DNA of 64,000 nt from Veillonella agrestimuris (GCF_943193065.1 NZ_CALPCS010000001.1:154749-218748); one strand, 5' to 3'. Shown: positions 47,149-56,135, numbered from the stretch's first letter. Numbers and translations are program-made. The notes: generated from the sequence alone by a model not told the origin.

Positions 47149-47322
47149 CTACTGCACCTGATGTCCCCCCCCCGTGAACACAGCGCCAGATACGATGGCA
47201 GCAACCACCGCACCTTTCACGAGAGAACTGCCGCTCATTTTAGAACGATTTTTACCTAACTCAGACACGACTTCATAAGCGTTTTTAGCTTTATTATAAA
47301 CAACTTTATAAATTTTGTTCAT
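47149..47322 (-). CDS. ESPR signal-peptide fragment of the split adhesin
   Basis: 57 residues. It starts MNKIYKVVYNKAKNAYEVVSE, the extended signal peptide region (ESPR) of type V secretion proteins, followed by a basic stretch (GKNRSK) and a hydrophobic core (VVAAIVSGAVFTG). The frame ends at TAG shortly after the G9 tract, so it lacks the adhesin body. The ATG at 47322 has GAGGAGG seven bases upstream. It is the start of the 45041-47131 gene, not an independent protein. Confidence 0.85.
   Translation of the reverse strand: MNKIYKVVYNKAKNAYEVVSELGKNRSKMSGSSLVKGAVVAAIVSGAVFTGGGHQVQ
47165..47173 (-). repeat. Poly-G tract (G9) inside the adhesin coding region
   Basis: Nine C on the plus strand (nine G in the coding strand). 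It lies right after the signal peptide core. Ten or seven G keep the adhesin frame open; nine (present) and eight run into early stops. This is typical of slipped-strand phase variation. Confidence 0.85.
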
Positions 47323-47368
47323 AATCAATACCTCCTCATAAACATACACTTCACACGCTTGTGCCTTG

Positions 47369-47397
47369 ATTATAACCATTCTTCATGAATTTGTAAA
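47369..47397 (-). promoter_or_regulatory. Promoter of the split adhesin gene
   Basis: The minus strand reads -35 TTTACA (47392-47397) and -10 TATAAT (47369-47374) with a 17-bp spacer, about 50 bases before the start ATG. An (ATT)9 repeat lies 31 bases upstream of the -35. Confidence 0.8.
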
Positions 47398-47428
47398 CTA
47401 GATTTTTTATCCACTCTCAGAGGACATC

Positions 47429-47455
47429 AATAATAATAATAATAATAATAATAAT
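47429..47455 (-). repeat. (ATT)9 microsatellite upstream of the adhesin promoter
   Basis: Nine perfect AAT units on the plus strand (27 bases) between the adhesin promoter and the murB terminator. In other bacteria such repeats upstream of the -35 tune adhesin transcription; here this is an inference. Confidence 0.85.
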
Positions 47456-47503
47456 AGACAAAACCTATAAAAATCCGCTTCATCTCAAAACAAAATTAAA
47501 CAA

Positions 47504-47546
47504 AAAGGAGATAGACCGAAAAACTAAATTTCGGTCTATCTCCTTT
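47504..47546 (-). terminator. Intrinsic terminator after murB
   Basis: An 18-bp perfect stem (aaaggagatagaccgaaa / tttcggtctatctccttt) with a 7-nt loop, 10 bases past the murB stop. Confidence 0.88.
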
Positions 47547-47555
47547 ATTAAATCA

Positions 47556-48485
47556 TTAATCTTCACCAATCATCCGCACTTCTGGTTCTAAATGAACACC
47601 ATGAGCGTCATGCACACGTTGTTGCACTTCTTTAATCAAGGTCAACACATCATGAGCCGATGCATTGCCCGTATTGATGACAAAACCAGCATGTTTTTCC
47701 GACACTTGCGCATCGCCTACGGAAAAACCTTTCAAACCAGTTTGTTCGATTAATGTACCAGCATAATATCCTGTAGGGCGTTTAAACGTAGAGCCAGCAC
47801 TAGCAAATTCTAAAGGCTGTTTCGATTCACGTTTTTCTGTGAGTTCATCCATGCGCGCTTTGATAGCCTCTTGATTTCCTTCTGTTAAGGTCATCACAAT
47901 TTCTGCAATAACTTCATGATTATCATGGAATACGCTGTGACGATAGCCAAAGTCGAGATCTTTTACATCGTATTCTTTTATAGTACCATCAAAAGCAACA
48001 GCCCGTACACGAGACACGACATGACTCATTTCTCCGTCGTAAGCACCAGCATTCATAAATACAGCACCGCCCAATGTGCCAGGAATACCAATAGCAAATT
48101 CTAATCCCGTTAATCCTTGAGACCAAGCAAATTCAGATACATCTTTCAACATATAGCCAGCACCAACATATAACGTTTGATCTTTGCAGTCCATAATCTG
48201 CATCATTTCTTTAACAGATACAACGGCGCCACGAATCCCTTTATCTTTAACGAGAATATTAGAACCAGACCCAATTACAGTAAGCGGTATATTATGAGTT
48301 TTAATCGTTTTTAAAGTAAAGCTTAGTTCATCCATAGAAATAGGTTCTACAAAGATATCTGCAGGGCCACCGATTTTAAAAGTCGTATGGTATTTTAATT
48401 CTTCCTGTTTCCGCACGCGTTCTACGGGTAGTTGCGTTAATAATTCGGCGTGTAAGGCCTCAATATTAAGCTTCTTCATTTCCAT
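47556..48485 (-). CDS. murB: UDP-N-acetylenolpyruvoylglucosamine reductase
   Basis: A 309-residue FAD enzyme that reduces UDP-GlcNAc-enolpyruvate to UDP-MurNAc in peptidoglycan synthesis. The FAD motifs are TTFKIGGPADI, the IGSGSNILVKD segment and LEFAIGIPGTLGGAVFMNAGAY. The catalytic Ser lies in EFASAGSTFKRPTGYYAG and the end is HLEPEVRMIG. The start ATG (48485) has AAGG nine bases upstream and overlaps the end of the ylbF-like gene by 20 bases, so they are translationally coupled. Confidence 0.95.
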   Translation of the reverse strand: MEMKKLNIEALHAELLTQLPVERVRKQEELKYHTTFKIGGPADIFVEPISMDELSFTLKTIKTHNIPLTVIGSGSNILVKDKGIRGAVVSVKEMMQIMDCKDQTLYVGAGYMLKDVSEFAWSQGLTGLEFAIGIPGTLGGAVFMNAGAYDGEMSHVVSRVRAVAFDGTIKEYDVKDLDFGYRHSVFHDNHEVIAEIVMTLTEGNQEAIKARMDELTEKRESKQPLEFASAGSTFKRPTGYYAGTLIEQTGLKGFSVGDAQVSEKHAGFVINTGNASAHDVLTLIKEVQQRVHDAHGVHLEPEVRMIGED

Positions 48486-48825
48486 GATTGAGCACCTTCA
48501 TCCCCTCAGTGATAGGTCCGCTAATAATTTTATAAATATCATTAGAGATTTGACTCCAACGCATTTGAGCTTGCAAGTACTCTGCAGCTGCCGTATTTGC
48601 TTGAATTTGAGGCATTAATTCTTCTTGTTTTTTTTGTAATTCCTCTGCTTCTGGCGCACCTGAAATTTTAGCATATTCCCATTGCATTTGTTGTGCCATG
48701 AAAGTACGTACTAAAGCCGTAGCTGTTTGATCAGATTCTACTGCTTCTTGTGCTTTCATCAGTGCTTTATATTCTTCAGATTCGCGCATAGCATGTGCTA
48801 AATCATGTGCTTTATCATAATTCAT
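48466..48825 (-). CDS. YlbF/YmcA-family protein
   Basis: 119 residues, almost all helical (YDKAHDLAHAMRESEEYKALMKAQEAVE, DQTATALVRTFMAQQMQ). This is the YlbF/YmcA pattern. In Bacillus these proteins form a complex that tunes RNase Y and developmental choices. Here it is the first gene of a two-gene unit with murB, and the function in this organism is not known. AAAGAGGAATACTT precedes the ATG. Confidence 0.8.
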   Translation of the reverse strand: MNYDKAHDLAHAMRESEEYKALMKAQEAVESDQTATALVRTFMAQQMQWEYAKISGAPEAEELQKKQEELMPQIQANTAAAEYLQAQMRWSQISNDIYKIISGPITEGMKVLNHGNEEA

Positions 48826-48912
48826 AAGTATTCCTCTTTTCCTATATTATCCCTATCTACAATCAAAACATTGAAGTACTATATACGTCTCAATACTTAG
48901 CAACTAGTAACG

Positions 48913-49395
48913 TTACTCGTTAATCCAATTTCCTGCAGCTTTTAAATCTGGGTAATTTAATTGACGCATCCCTTCATAAGCAACAACGGCTACTGCATTG
49001 GACAAATTAAGCGATCGTGCCGCTTCTACCATGGGTATACGGATACAATAATCTTCTTTACCAGCTAATAAAGATTCTGGCAAGCCCCTCGACTCTGGGC
49101 CAAAGACGAGCATATCACCAATTTCATAACTGACTTCCGAATGAGTATGCGGAGCCTTTGTGGTAGCATAAAAATATCTACGCTCCGGATATTTCGCATA
49201 CAAATCGTCTATCGATTCATGAACTTGTACATCTACTAAATGCCAGTAATCGAGACCAGCTCGTTTTACATGTTTATCATCAATAGAAAAACCTAATGGC
49301 TTAATAAGATGTAATGTCATGTGGTTCGCCGCGCAGAGACGAGCTATATTGCCCGTATTTCCAGGAATTTCTGGTTCATATAATACAATTTCCAT
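48913..49395 (-). CDS. trmL: tRNA (cytidine/uridine-34 2'-O)-methyltransferase TrmL
   Basis: 160 residues of the SPOUT class. It has the N-terminal PEIPGNTGNIARLCA, the LVFGPESRGLPESLL loop and the knotted C-terminal RIPMVEAARSLNLSNAVAVVAYEGMRQL. It methylates the wobble base of tRNA-Leu. The ATG at 49395 is preferred, with AGAGG seven bases before it. Confidence 0.92.
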   Translation of the reverse strand: MEIVLYEPEIPGNTGNIARLCAANHMTLHLIKPLGFSIDDKHVKRAGLDYWHLVDVQVHESIDDLYAKYPERRYFYATTKAPHTHSEVSYEIGDMLVFGPESRGLPESLLAGKEDYCIRIPMVEAARSLNLSNAVAVVAYEGMRQLNYPDLKAAGNWINE

Positions 49396-49445
49396 AATCA
49401 AACCTCTATTCTTACATCTATATTATTCTACCTAATCTATAGTGT

Positions 49446-49931
49446 CTATTCAAGAGGTCTTACAAAATGACCACTTTTACCGCCATCTTTTTCTACTAAA
49501 TAAGTGGGCCCAATGACCATACTTTTGTCAATAGCCTTACACATATCGTAAACCGTAAGCAGCCCTATTTGTACCGCTGTAAGAGCCTCCATTTCAACTC
49601 CCGTTTGTCCCGTCGTCTTCACAGTAGCACGAATCTTAACGGCCTTACTAGTCTCTACTTCTACTAAGGAACACTGTACTTCTACTTTTGTCAGCATTAA
49701 AGGATGACATAAAGGAATCAAATGACTTGTCTGCTTTGCCCCCATAATAGCTGCTAATTGAGCAACAGATAGAACATCTCCTTTTTTCATCGTCCCTTCT
49801 ACAATACGTTCATAAATCCTATCGTTAATCGAGATAAAACCTTCTGCAATGGCAATTCGATCTGTATATTCCTTCTGAGATACATCAACCATCCACGCAT
49901 TACCTTTATCATCAAAATGAGTTAAATCCAT
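49446..49931 (-). CDS. moaC: Cyclic pyranopterin monophosphate synthase MoaC
   Basis: 161 residues that complete the first step of molybdenum cofactor synthesis after MoaA. The family start LTHFDDKGNAWMVDVSQKEYTDRIAIAEG, the active-site segment HLIPLCHPLMLTKVEV and TGVEMEALTAVQIGLLTVYDMCKAID are intact. AGAGG lies seven bases before the ATG. It stands alone; its partner moaA is 40 kb away. Confidence 0.95.
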   Translation of the reverse strand: MDLTHFDDKGNAWMVDVSQKEYTDRIAIAEGFISINDRIYERIVEGTMKKGDVLSVAQLAAIMGAKQTSHLIPLCHPLMLTKVEVQCSLVEVETSKAVKIRATVKTTGQTGVEMEALTAVQIGLLTVYDMCKAIDKSMVIGPTYLVEKDGGKSGHFVRPLE

Positions 49932-50101
49932 AATATCCTCTTTCTAAGTATTAAAGGAAAACTTTTATCATTTCATTTATAACAGCTTTCACAATATGCA
50001 TAAGCTAATAATATGTATACATGACTAGGAGTATTTTACTTTTTCTAATTCTATTATACAATATAGATAATATATAAATATACAAAGGAGGAAGTGTTCC
50101 T

Positions 50102-50779
50102 ATGAAAACCAAATTAACGTATTTAGGCCATGCTTGCTTTATGCTTACCCGAAATGATGTGTCTATCATTTTCGACCCATTCTTAACGGGTAATACTTGG
50201 GATGTGGCTAAAAAAGAAGATATCAAATGCCAATATATTTTTGTCAGCCATGGTCATGATGATCATTATGGCGACACGGAGTTCATTGCCAAAGCCAATG
50301 ACGCTCTCGTTATTTCTACTGCAGAAGTTGCGCATAAAGCAGCCGACGCTGGTTGTCGTACCCATGCAATGCACTTAGGCGGCAAATTTGACTTTGAATT
50401 TGGCTCAATTCGCCTAGTTCCAGCATTTCACGGTGCTGGCGTACCTGGTGGCCATGCTGCTGGTTGTATCGTAGATTTCTATGGCGATATTATTTACTTC
50501 GCTGGTGATACGGCATTATTTAGCGATATGAAATTGCTAAACCGCTTCGGCGAAATTGACTATGCGTTACTCCCTATTGGCGACAACTATACTATGGGGA
50601 TAGAAGATGCTGCCCTCGCTGCTTCCTATGTGAAAGCTCGTATCTCCATTCCTATTCACTATAAAACATGGCCTGTTATCGACAGAGAACCAGGCGTATT
50701 TACCAGCCTCGTAGAAGGTAAGTATAATCAAACCGCTTTGATTATCGATCCAGGTTCTTCTATTGAGCTAAATGCTTAA
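50102..50779 (+). CDS. UPF0173 metal-dependent hydrolase
   Basis: 225 residues with a metallo-beta-lactamase fold. The metal motif is SHGHDDHYGD (HxHxDH, near residue 53), with further ligands in HGAGVPGGHAAG and IPIHYKTWP. The family (YtkL/UPF0173) is related to UlaG lactonases; its substrate is unknown. AAAGGAGG precedes the ATG. It is monocistronic, with a terminator after it. Confidence 0.88.
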   Translation: MKTKLTYLGHACFMLTRNDVSIIFDPFLTGNTWDVAKKEDIKCQYIFVSHGHDDHYGDTEFIAKANDALVISTAEVAHKAADAGCRTHAMHLGGKFDFEFGSIRLVPAFHGAGVPGGHAAGCIVDFYGDIIYFAGDTALFSDMKLLNRFGEIDYALLPIGDNYTMGIEDAALAASYVKARISIPIHYKTWPVIDREPGVFTSLVEGKYNQTALIIDPGSSIELNA

Positions 50780-50817
50780 GATATGTTCAAAAGTAATAGA
50801 AAAACCTTCTAAATTTC

Positions 50818-50860
50818 AAAATCCCGCTACTGTTAGACTCGTCAACAATAACGGGATTTT
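50818..50860 (+). terminator. Terminator after the UPF0173 gene
   Basis: The stem aaaatcccg / cgggatttt with a partly paired inner loop (tgttaga / tcaaca), followed by tcttatt. Confidence 0.8.
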
Positions 50861-50944
50861 TCTTATTCCATGTAATACATCATGAGCTATAGCCATTAAT
50901 TATTCTATATATTTTAGAATTATTATATACATCCTAACACTATA

Positions 50945-52438
50945 TTATATTTCCTGATTTGACATAGAGAATCCACCGCGATTACTCATGCGTACAAATT
51001 CATCAATATCTTGTGTTTCATCAACGCCTACATAACCTAATTCTCGAACAATACCAAAAGGTTGGGAAATAGATAATTGAGGATGTTCTCCAGTGAGAAC
51101 CCATAAGATTCGATAGCCTTTAGGAGATTCTTTCAAACGCACTTCCCCTTTACCATCAGTGAAATATACGAGCAAGTCTACCTTCTCTCTATTAGCCAAT
51201 GAAATAACAGGACTAAAAGCAGTTGCCCCACGCACATCAAGGCGAGTTTTAACATCACGCACATCTTCCATAGTATAGCTGCGACGCACCTCATTATCGC
51301 ATTCTACAACAGTAATACGATGATTATAAGTGCGTACGATTTGCAAAACTTGTTCCAACGCAGCTGTAAACTCTATGTCTGTAATACTTCCACTCATATC
51401 TAGCGCCACCCAAACATTGGCTTTGTGGTTGCGCAATGTGCCCGCTAACTCTATCCGTTCTGGTTGACGACGATTACGTCGCATCGTCGTTTTCTTCCGT
51501 CCACTCGCTACTTTACCGATGAGTTTTTTCAAATAAAAATACCATGGCAACGAACGTTGTGTCTGTTGAAAAGTATGAACTAAGCTTTTGACATAACCCG
51601 ATAATTCACCTTTAGAGGCGCTATTAATATAGCGTTCCGTAATCTTATCCATCATCGCTGTATCGATAGGATCTGACTCGTCCCATATATCATGGCTAAA
51701 AGCCTCGTCAAATTCCATAGCCACTACTTGTTCCACATCATCCACAGCAACAAATAGTTCCGGCTTTGTTTTCATTACCTTATCAATGGCTTTAGCATAA
51801 TATTCAACAGTTCTAAATCGTTTCAATTCCAGTCCGTAGCGAGCATTCATATTACTAACTGTCGTCGCGTCGCGGCTCACATGGTCTAAATAATCATTAA
51901 CAATCATATCCATAGCCATATGAACAGCTCTTTTTTGAAAGCGTTCACTCAATTCTTTACTACGCTCAAGATGGTTAGAAATGACATGTAATACCTCTCG
52001 TTTTATACCATCTTTCATGACGTCAGGAGGCTGTCTCAAGAGAATAAAGGGATTTACATATAACACATATTGTCCTTGTTTCATAGCTACGCCAAAGGCA
52101 TTTTTCATATCAAGGCGTACTTCATGTCCCATTTGCAAATAAAAATAGCCAAAGAATTGTTCTTCTTCTAGAAGCAAGGAATTAACATCATGTAAAATGC
52201 GCCACAGTCGTTGTTCATAACCATCGTCGAGTATAGTGTCTACACTGACTTCATAGCGAGCATATAATTGTTCATATAAGGCGTCTGCCTCTCGATGAAT
52301 ACGCTCTCGTTTGGCATACCATCGATCAAAAGCTTGTACTGCTGTTTCGTTCAGGTCAGTACGTTTTTCACCGCCATCAATATGAGTCAATAGATCTGAC
52401 GCATCGCGAATATCATCTTTGTCTAAATTTCGATTCAC
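50945..52438 (-). CDS. VWA-like-domain putative metallopeptidase (MoxR partner)
   Basis: 497 residues. The N-terminal half is of the DUF2201 metallopeptidase type, with a degenerate zinc-like motif EVLHVISNHLER near residue 146. The C-terminal part is a von Willebrand A-type domain with DMSGSITD (MIDAS, near residue 355). The upstream MoxR-type ATPase is the usual partner; together they act as an assembly or activation machine of unknown target. The GTG start has GGAGGTGG before it. Genes downstream are not linked. Confidence 0.82.
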   Translation of the reverse strand: MNRNLDKDDIRDASDLLTHIDGGEKRTDLNETAVQAFDRWYAKRERIHREADALYEQLYARYEVSVDTILDDGYEQRLWRILHDVNSLLLEEEQFFGYFYLQMGHEVRLDMKNAFGVAMKQGQYVLYVNPFILLRQPPDVMKDGIKREVLHVISNHLERSKELSERFQKRAVHMAMDMIVNDYLDHVSRDATTVSNMNARYGLELKRFRTVEYYAKAIDKVMKTKPELFVAVDDVEQVVAMEFDEAFSHDIWDESDPIDTAMMDKITERYINSASKGELSGYVKSLVHTFQQTQRSLPWYFYLKKLIGKVASGRKKTTMRRNRRQPERIELAGTLRNHKANVWVALDMSGSITDIEFTAALEQVLQIVRTYNHRITVVECDNEVRRSYTMEDVRDVKTRLDVRGATAFSPVISLANREKVDLLVYFTDGKGEVRLKESPKGYRILWVLTGEHPQLSISQPFGIVRELGYVGVDETQDIDEFVRMSNRGGFSMSNQEI

Positions 52439-52564
52439 TATACCACCTCCTCTATGTCATGTATTTAATCAAGATCTATTTGATTCTATTCTCTAGACAC
52501 TGTTCCCAGCTCTATATGAATGCTTAAAGCAATACCTATGCAAGAAGGGAATGTCTAAAAACCA

Positions 52565-53662
52565 CTACCGATGAGCTGCAAAGAAGGATTCAGTAAAGCT
52601 CTTATCGTCTCGTGCAATCGCATATACCTTCGGATAGGTGTTGCGCATATCTTTCATAATGGCAATACGTAAATCTCCTGGATAGAGGTTAATAAATTCA
52701 ATCATACTATGTATCTCTTCTACTGTAGCATGGGACTCTAAACGGTGAAGCATATTTTTAGCGCTCACATATAATCGAGTTGGACTCTCACTAGTAACCG
52801 TCTCTACTAAAGACATAATTCCTCCTGCCTTATGTCGAGCTTGCAACACATCATCGAAAGTTAACAGTGGCTCTTGCTCTGTTTCTATGAAATTCAAGAA
52901 AGCCTCTCCAATTAATCGCCCCACATTACCGCGAATAACATTGAGGAATACATCTCGACTCACTGCTGGTTTCCCCTCTTGATACAAACGATATAAATGA
53001 GATATGCGTTCAAAAGAGCGCGGTGTAGCATCGATATCGTCTTCATGCCGCTGATTTAAATAGTCTGGAAAGGCCGAAATAAATTCAATTACTTTCGGTT
53101 CAATATCATTCGTAATAGCCCAATCGATCCATTGCATATAATCGACTTCCATATACAACCAAACAAATCTGTTTTGCTGTGCTGGATCCATATCAATCGT
53201 TTGATAGTCATACGAATCTTCTGGGTTCATAGCTGCAATGATGCGCACTTCACCACTTAACACAAAACCATTGATTTCGCGGTTCAAAATGAGGTTCATC
53301 AACTCTTGTTGAACCGCATGTTCAGCTCGGTTAATTTCATCGATAAACAGCAATACTTGTTTACCTTTATCTATAGCTTGTGAAACTCGTTCTAATGTAT
53401 GGTGAACGGCATATACCGTCGTTTTTAGTTCACGAATACGGCCTTCTGCATCACGATGAGAAACGGTTTCTACCGTAGGAAGACCACCGATTTCCCCTTC
53501 TTTCAACAAATTACCGTCAATAGTAACAAGTTCCCAATCATTCACAGCTGCCACACGAGCTGCTAATGAAGTTTTACCAATCCCCGTTTCCCCTACTAAG
53601 AGCGGTACTTGATTGGCTGCCAGTACTAATTCTACGCTGGCCATCGTATCTATAAAGTTCAT
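52565..53662 (-). CDS. MoxR-family AAA+ ATPase
   Basis: 365 residues. The Walker A motif VGETGIGKTSLAARV is near residue 22, Walker B LLFIDEINRAEHAVQQELMNLIL near 105 and sensor 1 IIAAMNPEDSYDYQ near 145, all of the MoxR type. The ATPase acts with the VWA protein encoded next to it (126 bases apart). Substrates of such pairs include metal or redox enzymes, but none is identified here. AGGAGT precedes the ATG. Confidence 0.9.
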   Translation of the reverse strand: MNFIDTMASVELVLAANQVPLLVGETGIGKTSLAARVAAVNDWELVTIDGNLLKEGEIGGLPTVETVSHRDAEGRIRELKTTVYAVHHTLERVSQAIDKGKQVLLFIDEINRAEHAVQQELMNLILNREINGFVLSGEVRIIAAMNPEDSYDYQTIDMDPAQQNRFVWLYMEVDYMQWIDWAITNDIEPKVIEFISAFPDYLNQRHEDDIDATPRSFERISHLYRLYQEGKPAVSRDVFLNVIRGNVGRLIGEAFLNFIETEQEPLLTFDDVLQARHKAGGIMSLVETVTSESPTRLYVSAKNMLHRLESHATVEEIHSMIEFINLYPGDLRIAIMKDMRNTYPKVYAIARDDKSFTESFFAAHR

Positions 53663-53796
53663 ATAAACTCCTATCTATTAAGCTACTGTCATCGTCTTAC
53701 GAATGTAACTCATTGTACTGAATAATACTGGCTATGATATAACTAATCATTGTGAAAATCTAAATCATAGCCCTAACAAGGACAAATAGATATGAA

Positions 53797-53818
53797 AAGA
53801 GCACCTTTCGGTGCTCTT
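53797..53818 (-). terminator. Terminator after the 22-residue-repeat gene
   Basis: A 9-bp stem (aagagcacc / ggtgctctt) with loop tttc, followed on the minus strand by TTCATATC. Confidence 0.7.
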
Positions 53819-53841
53819 GTAACCTACTATATAGTATTTTA

Positions 53842-54648
53842 TCAATATAATAGCCATTCATCAATGGCAATTCGTTTGGCTTTGGCCGATCCAACTGTAT
53901 CGATGAGGGTGAGAATATCGATAGGCCATGACGATTGGCGACTTCCTAGTGCTTTATTTCTAACTACATCCCTCACATATCGTTCATCTACATCAGGGCT
54001 GGCAACCATATCCCCTATGATTCGTTCCACTTCTTTCACATCGATGCCCAATTGTTGTGGTACATAGCCTAAAATCAAACTAGATGTACGGAGTAAATCT
54101 AACACCACAGACGGTTCTAACTGCGTGATTTGACGAAGTGCTTGCGGATTTTGTAACACTGCTAAGCGTAGTGCGTCTATAGTAGGATTATCAATATAGC
54201 GCAGCGCTAAATAGGTTTTCTTAACTGCCGCCATTTGTACCGCTTCCGATGGATTCGGAATAAATTGGAGGGCCTCATAGGTTTGTTCTACAGCCCGTAT
54301 TTGTAGGTCTTCGCTAGGAGCTTTTATATATCGAATAGCCCATCCCGACTGTTCTAATGCCAAATCGATCATAGCCGGCGTCGGTTGTTCAATAAACTCT
54401 AATACAGCCCAGTCTTTTTTGACTAACCCTAAGAGCAATTCTTCGCTTGGACTGTCTACAAATTGAAGGGCTCTCGACTCTGTTTCTAAAGCTTTTTCGA
54501 TGACTGCGTGGGTCGGTTCTTTCAAATATTGCAACAACATACCATTCTGAGATACAGCCACTAATTGCATCGCCTCCGTAGGGTTTGGAATATTCCGAAT
54601 CCCATGAGGATTGTTAGCCAAAGCTTGTAAATATTGTTCTTCTGTCAT
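53842..54648 (-). CDS. 22-residue-repeat helical protein (DUF4116-like)
   Basis: 268 residues built from seven consecutive 22-residue repeats (about residues 22-175). Each repeat begins P-[ST] and has the pattern A-[LIV]-x5-A-[LI]-x-[FY]-[IV], for example PSEAVQMAAVKKTYLALRYIDN. They should form a short alpha-solenoid. The C-terminal 90 residues are helical and not repetitive. It lies upstream of the MoxR/VWA genes, with a terminator between, so it may be functionally linked or merely adjacent. The function is unknown. Confidence 0.75.
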   Translation of the reverse strand: MTEEQYLQALANNPHGIRNIPNPTEAMQLVAVSQNGMLLQYLKEPTHAVIEKALETESRALQFVDSPSEELLLGLVKKDWAVLEFIEQPTPAMIDLALEQSGWAIRYIKAPSEDLQIRAVEQTYEALQFIPNPSEAVQMAAVKKTYLALRYIDNPTIDALRLAVLQNPQALRQITQLEPSVVLDLLRTSSLILGYVPQQLGIDVKEVERIIGDMVASPDVDERYVRDVVRNKALGSRQSSWPIDILTLIDTVGSAKAKRIAIDEWLLY

Positions 54649-54681
54649 ATGGTACCTAAATTATATAATACTTGTTTATAC

Positions 54682-55713
54682 TTATGTTCCATTCATAAGA
54701 GCCTGTACAGCTTCCCATGTTGGCAAACCACTGCGACCGCCCATATGTTGTGTATTAAGGGCCGCCACAGCAGAGGCAAAGTGAGCAGCTTCTTGTAATA
54801 CTGTATCGTCTATATGACGCATAATATCTACAGGGCGACCTTCATAGTTCCTTATATAGGCGCTAATCTTTGCTAAAAAGGCTCCGTGAAAGCTATCGCC
54901 AGCCCCTGTAGTATCCACTACCGATGATTGTTTGTAAGCAGGGCAATAATAATACGTTCCAGTTGGGCCTACAAAATGACTCCCCCTTTCACCATCTGTA
55001 ATGCCCGCAATAAGGGCGCCTCGCTCATGAATGATTCGAACAGCAACTTTTAAATCAGTGGTGCTCGTATATTTTTCTCCAAAATCTCGCGCCACAATGA
55101 CAATATGGCATTGCTTCGTAATAGCTCCTAAATCGTCATCATATCGCTGCGCACCACCATCAATGGATAATAGCAATCCCTTATCAAGCCCTTGTGCTAT
55201 AGCTTCTACCATGACGTGCCGATGTCGACCATTCATATGAATAATCGCAGCAGAGTCAATCAATTTATTACAACGTTCATGCCACAGTACATCAGACGAC
55301 GTGGAGGGCTCAAAAAATACAGCCCGTTCACCCGTGTCTTCTTTCACAAGGATGGTAGCAACCGCACTCGATGCTCCTGCTTCAACATCTATAGCCTGGG
55401 TATGAACCCCATAGCGCTGAAAGTCTTCTATAATGGCATCTCCTGCCGCATCATTACCTACGGTATCGATCATAGCCGTCTTAGCACCATATTTGCTGGC
55501 TGCTACTAAAGCCGTCGCTACAGGACCTCCGCCATCGCGAACAGAGGTCAACACCTTTTGCACCTCTCGGCCACTAGGAAAATGATTGATGACGAGAAAA
55601 GTGTCTAGCGTACTCGCTCCGATGCCAACGATATCATAGGATTCTTGACGCTTAGGATTCATAGTACTATGGGTACTAGCATGAGTAACTAGTCCCTCAT
55701 CATTATGTTTCAT
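54682..55713 (-). CDS. PfkB-family carbohydrate kinase
   Basis: 343 residues of the ribokinase type. The start is VGIGASTLDTFLVINHFPSG, the nucleotide/anion-hole motif DTTGAGDSFHGAFLA is near residue 255, and substrate-site segments lie in SVRDGGGPVATALVAASKYGA. The substrate sugar is not known. The ATG at 55713 (AAGGAGAGG upstream) overlaps the end of the DUF454 gene by 11 bases. It is the last gene of the ascorbate-type PTS unit, so it may phosphorylate a product of that uptake route (inference). Confidence 0.87.
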   Translation of the reverse strand: MKHNDEGLVTHASTHSTMNPKRQESYDIVGIGASTLDTFLVINHFPSGREVQKVLTSVRDGGGPVATALVAASKYGAKTAMIDTVGNDAAGDAIIEDFQRYGVHTQAIDVEAGASSAVATILVKEDTGERAVFFEPSTSSDVLWHERCNKLIDSAAIIHMNGRHRHVMVEAIAQGLDKGLLLSIDGGAQRYDDDLGAITKQCHIVIVARDFGEKYTSTTDLKVAVRIIHERGALIAGITDGERGSHFVGPTGTYYYCPAYKQSSVVDTTGAGDSFHGAFLAKISAYIRNYEGRPVDIMRHIDDTVLQEAAHFASAVAALNTQHMGGRSGLPTWEAVQALMNGT

Positions 55714-56122
55714 GTCCCTCTCCTTGTTTTGTTTTAACAAAAAAGAACAATCCTATAACATGGCCAATCCAAACCACAGCTAATATGGCTAATACAATTG
55801 GTATATGGCGGGAAAAATAGGCCCCTATTCCCATAAGGAGCGTAACAGAACTAAGGATGGTCAACTTAGACCGCATTGCCATAGACTTATCTTTTTCATA
55901 AGCGCCTACTGTTTTTTGATACAAAGAAGATTCAATAAATTTCTTATGGAACCGTTCTGAGCCACGAGTAAGGGCAAATACAGTAAGCATATAAAAAGGA
56001 ACTGTCGGAAGTAATGGCAACACAATACCTATTGTGCCTACTGCAAAGCTAATGCCTGCTATGATGAGCCATATATAGCGAGTCCAGCCTAATTGTTTAG
56101 GTGCCTCTTGGTTCTGCTCCAT
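55703..56122 (-). CDS. DUF454/YbaN-type membrane protein
   Basis: 139 residues with three to four hydrophobic segments (about 15-35, 78-95, 100-115). The family motifs GIVLPLLPTVPFYML and FALTRGSERFHKKFI are present. The function is unknown. The likely ATG at 56122 has AAAGGA nine bases away and lies before the stop (56136) of the upstream ulaA-like gene; its own 3' end overlaps the PfkB start. The DUF454 gene is therefore coupled to both. Confidence 0.75.
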   Translation of the reverse strand: MEQNQEAPKQLGWTRYIWLIIAGISFAVGTIGIVLPLLPTVPFYMLTVFALTRGSERFHKKFIESSLYQKTVGAYEKDKSMAMRSKLTILSSVTLLMGIGAYFSRHIPIVLAILAVVWIGHVIGLFFFVKTKQGEGHET

Positions 56123-56135
56123 TACGTCCAATCCT

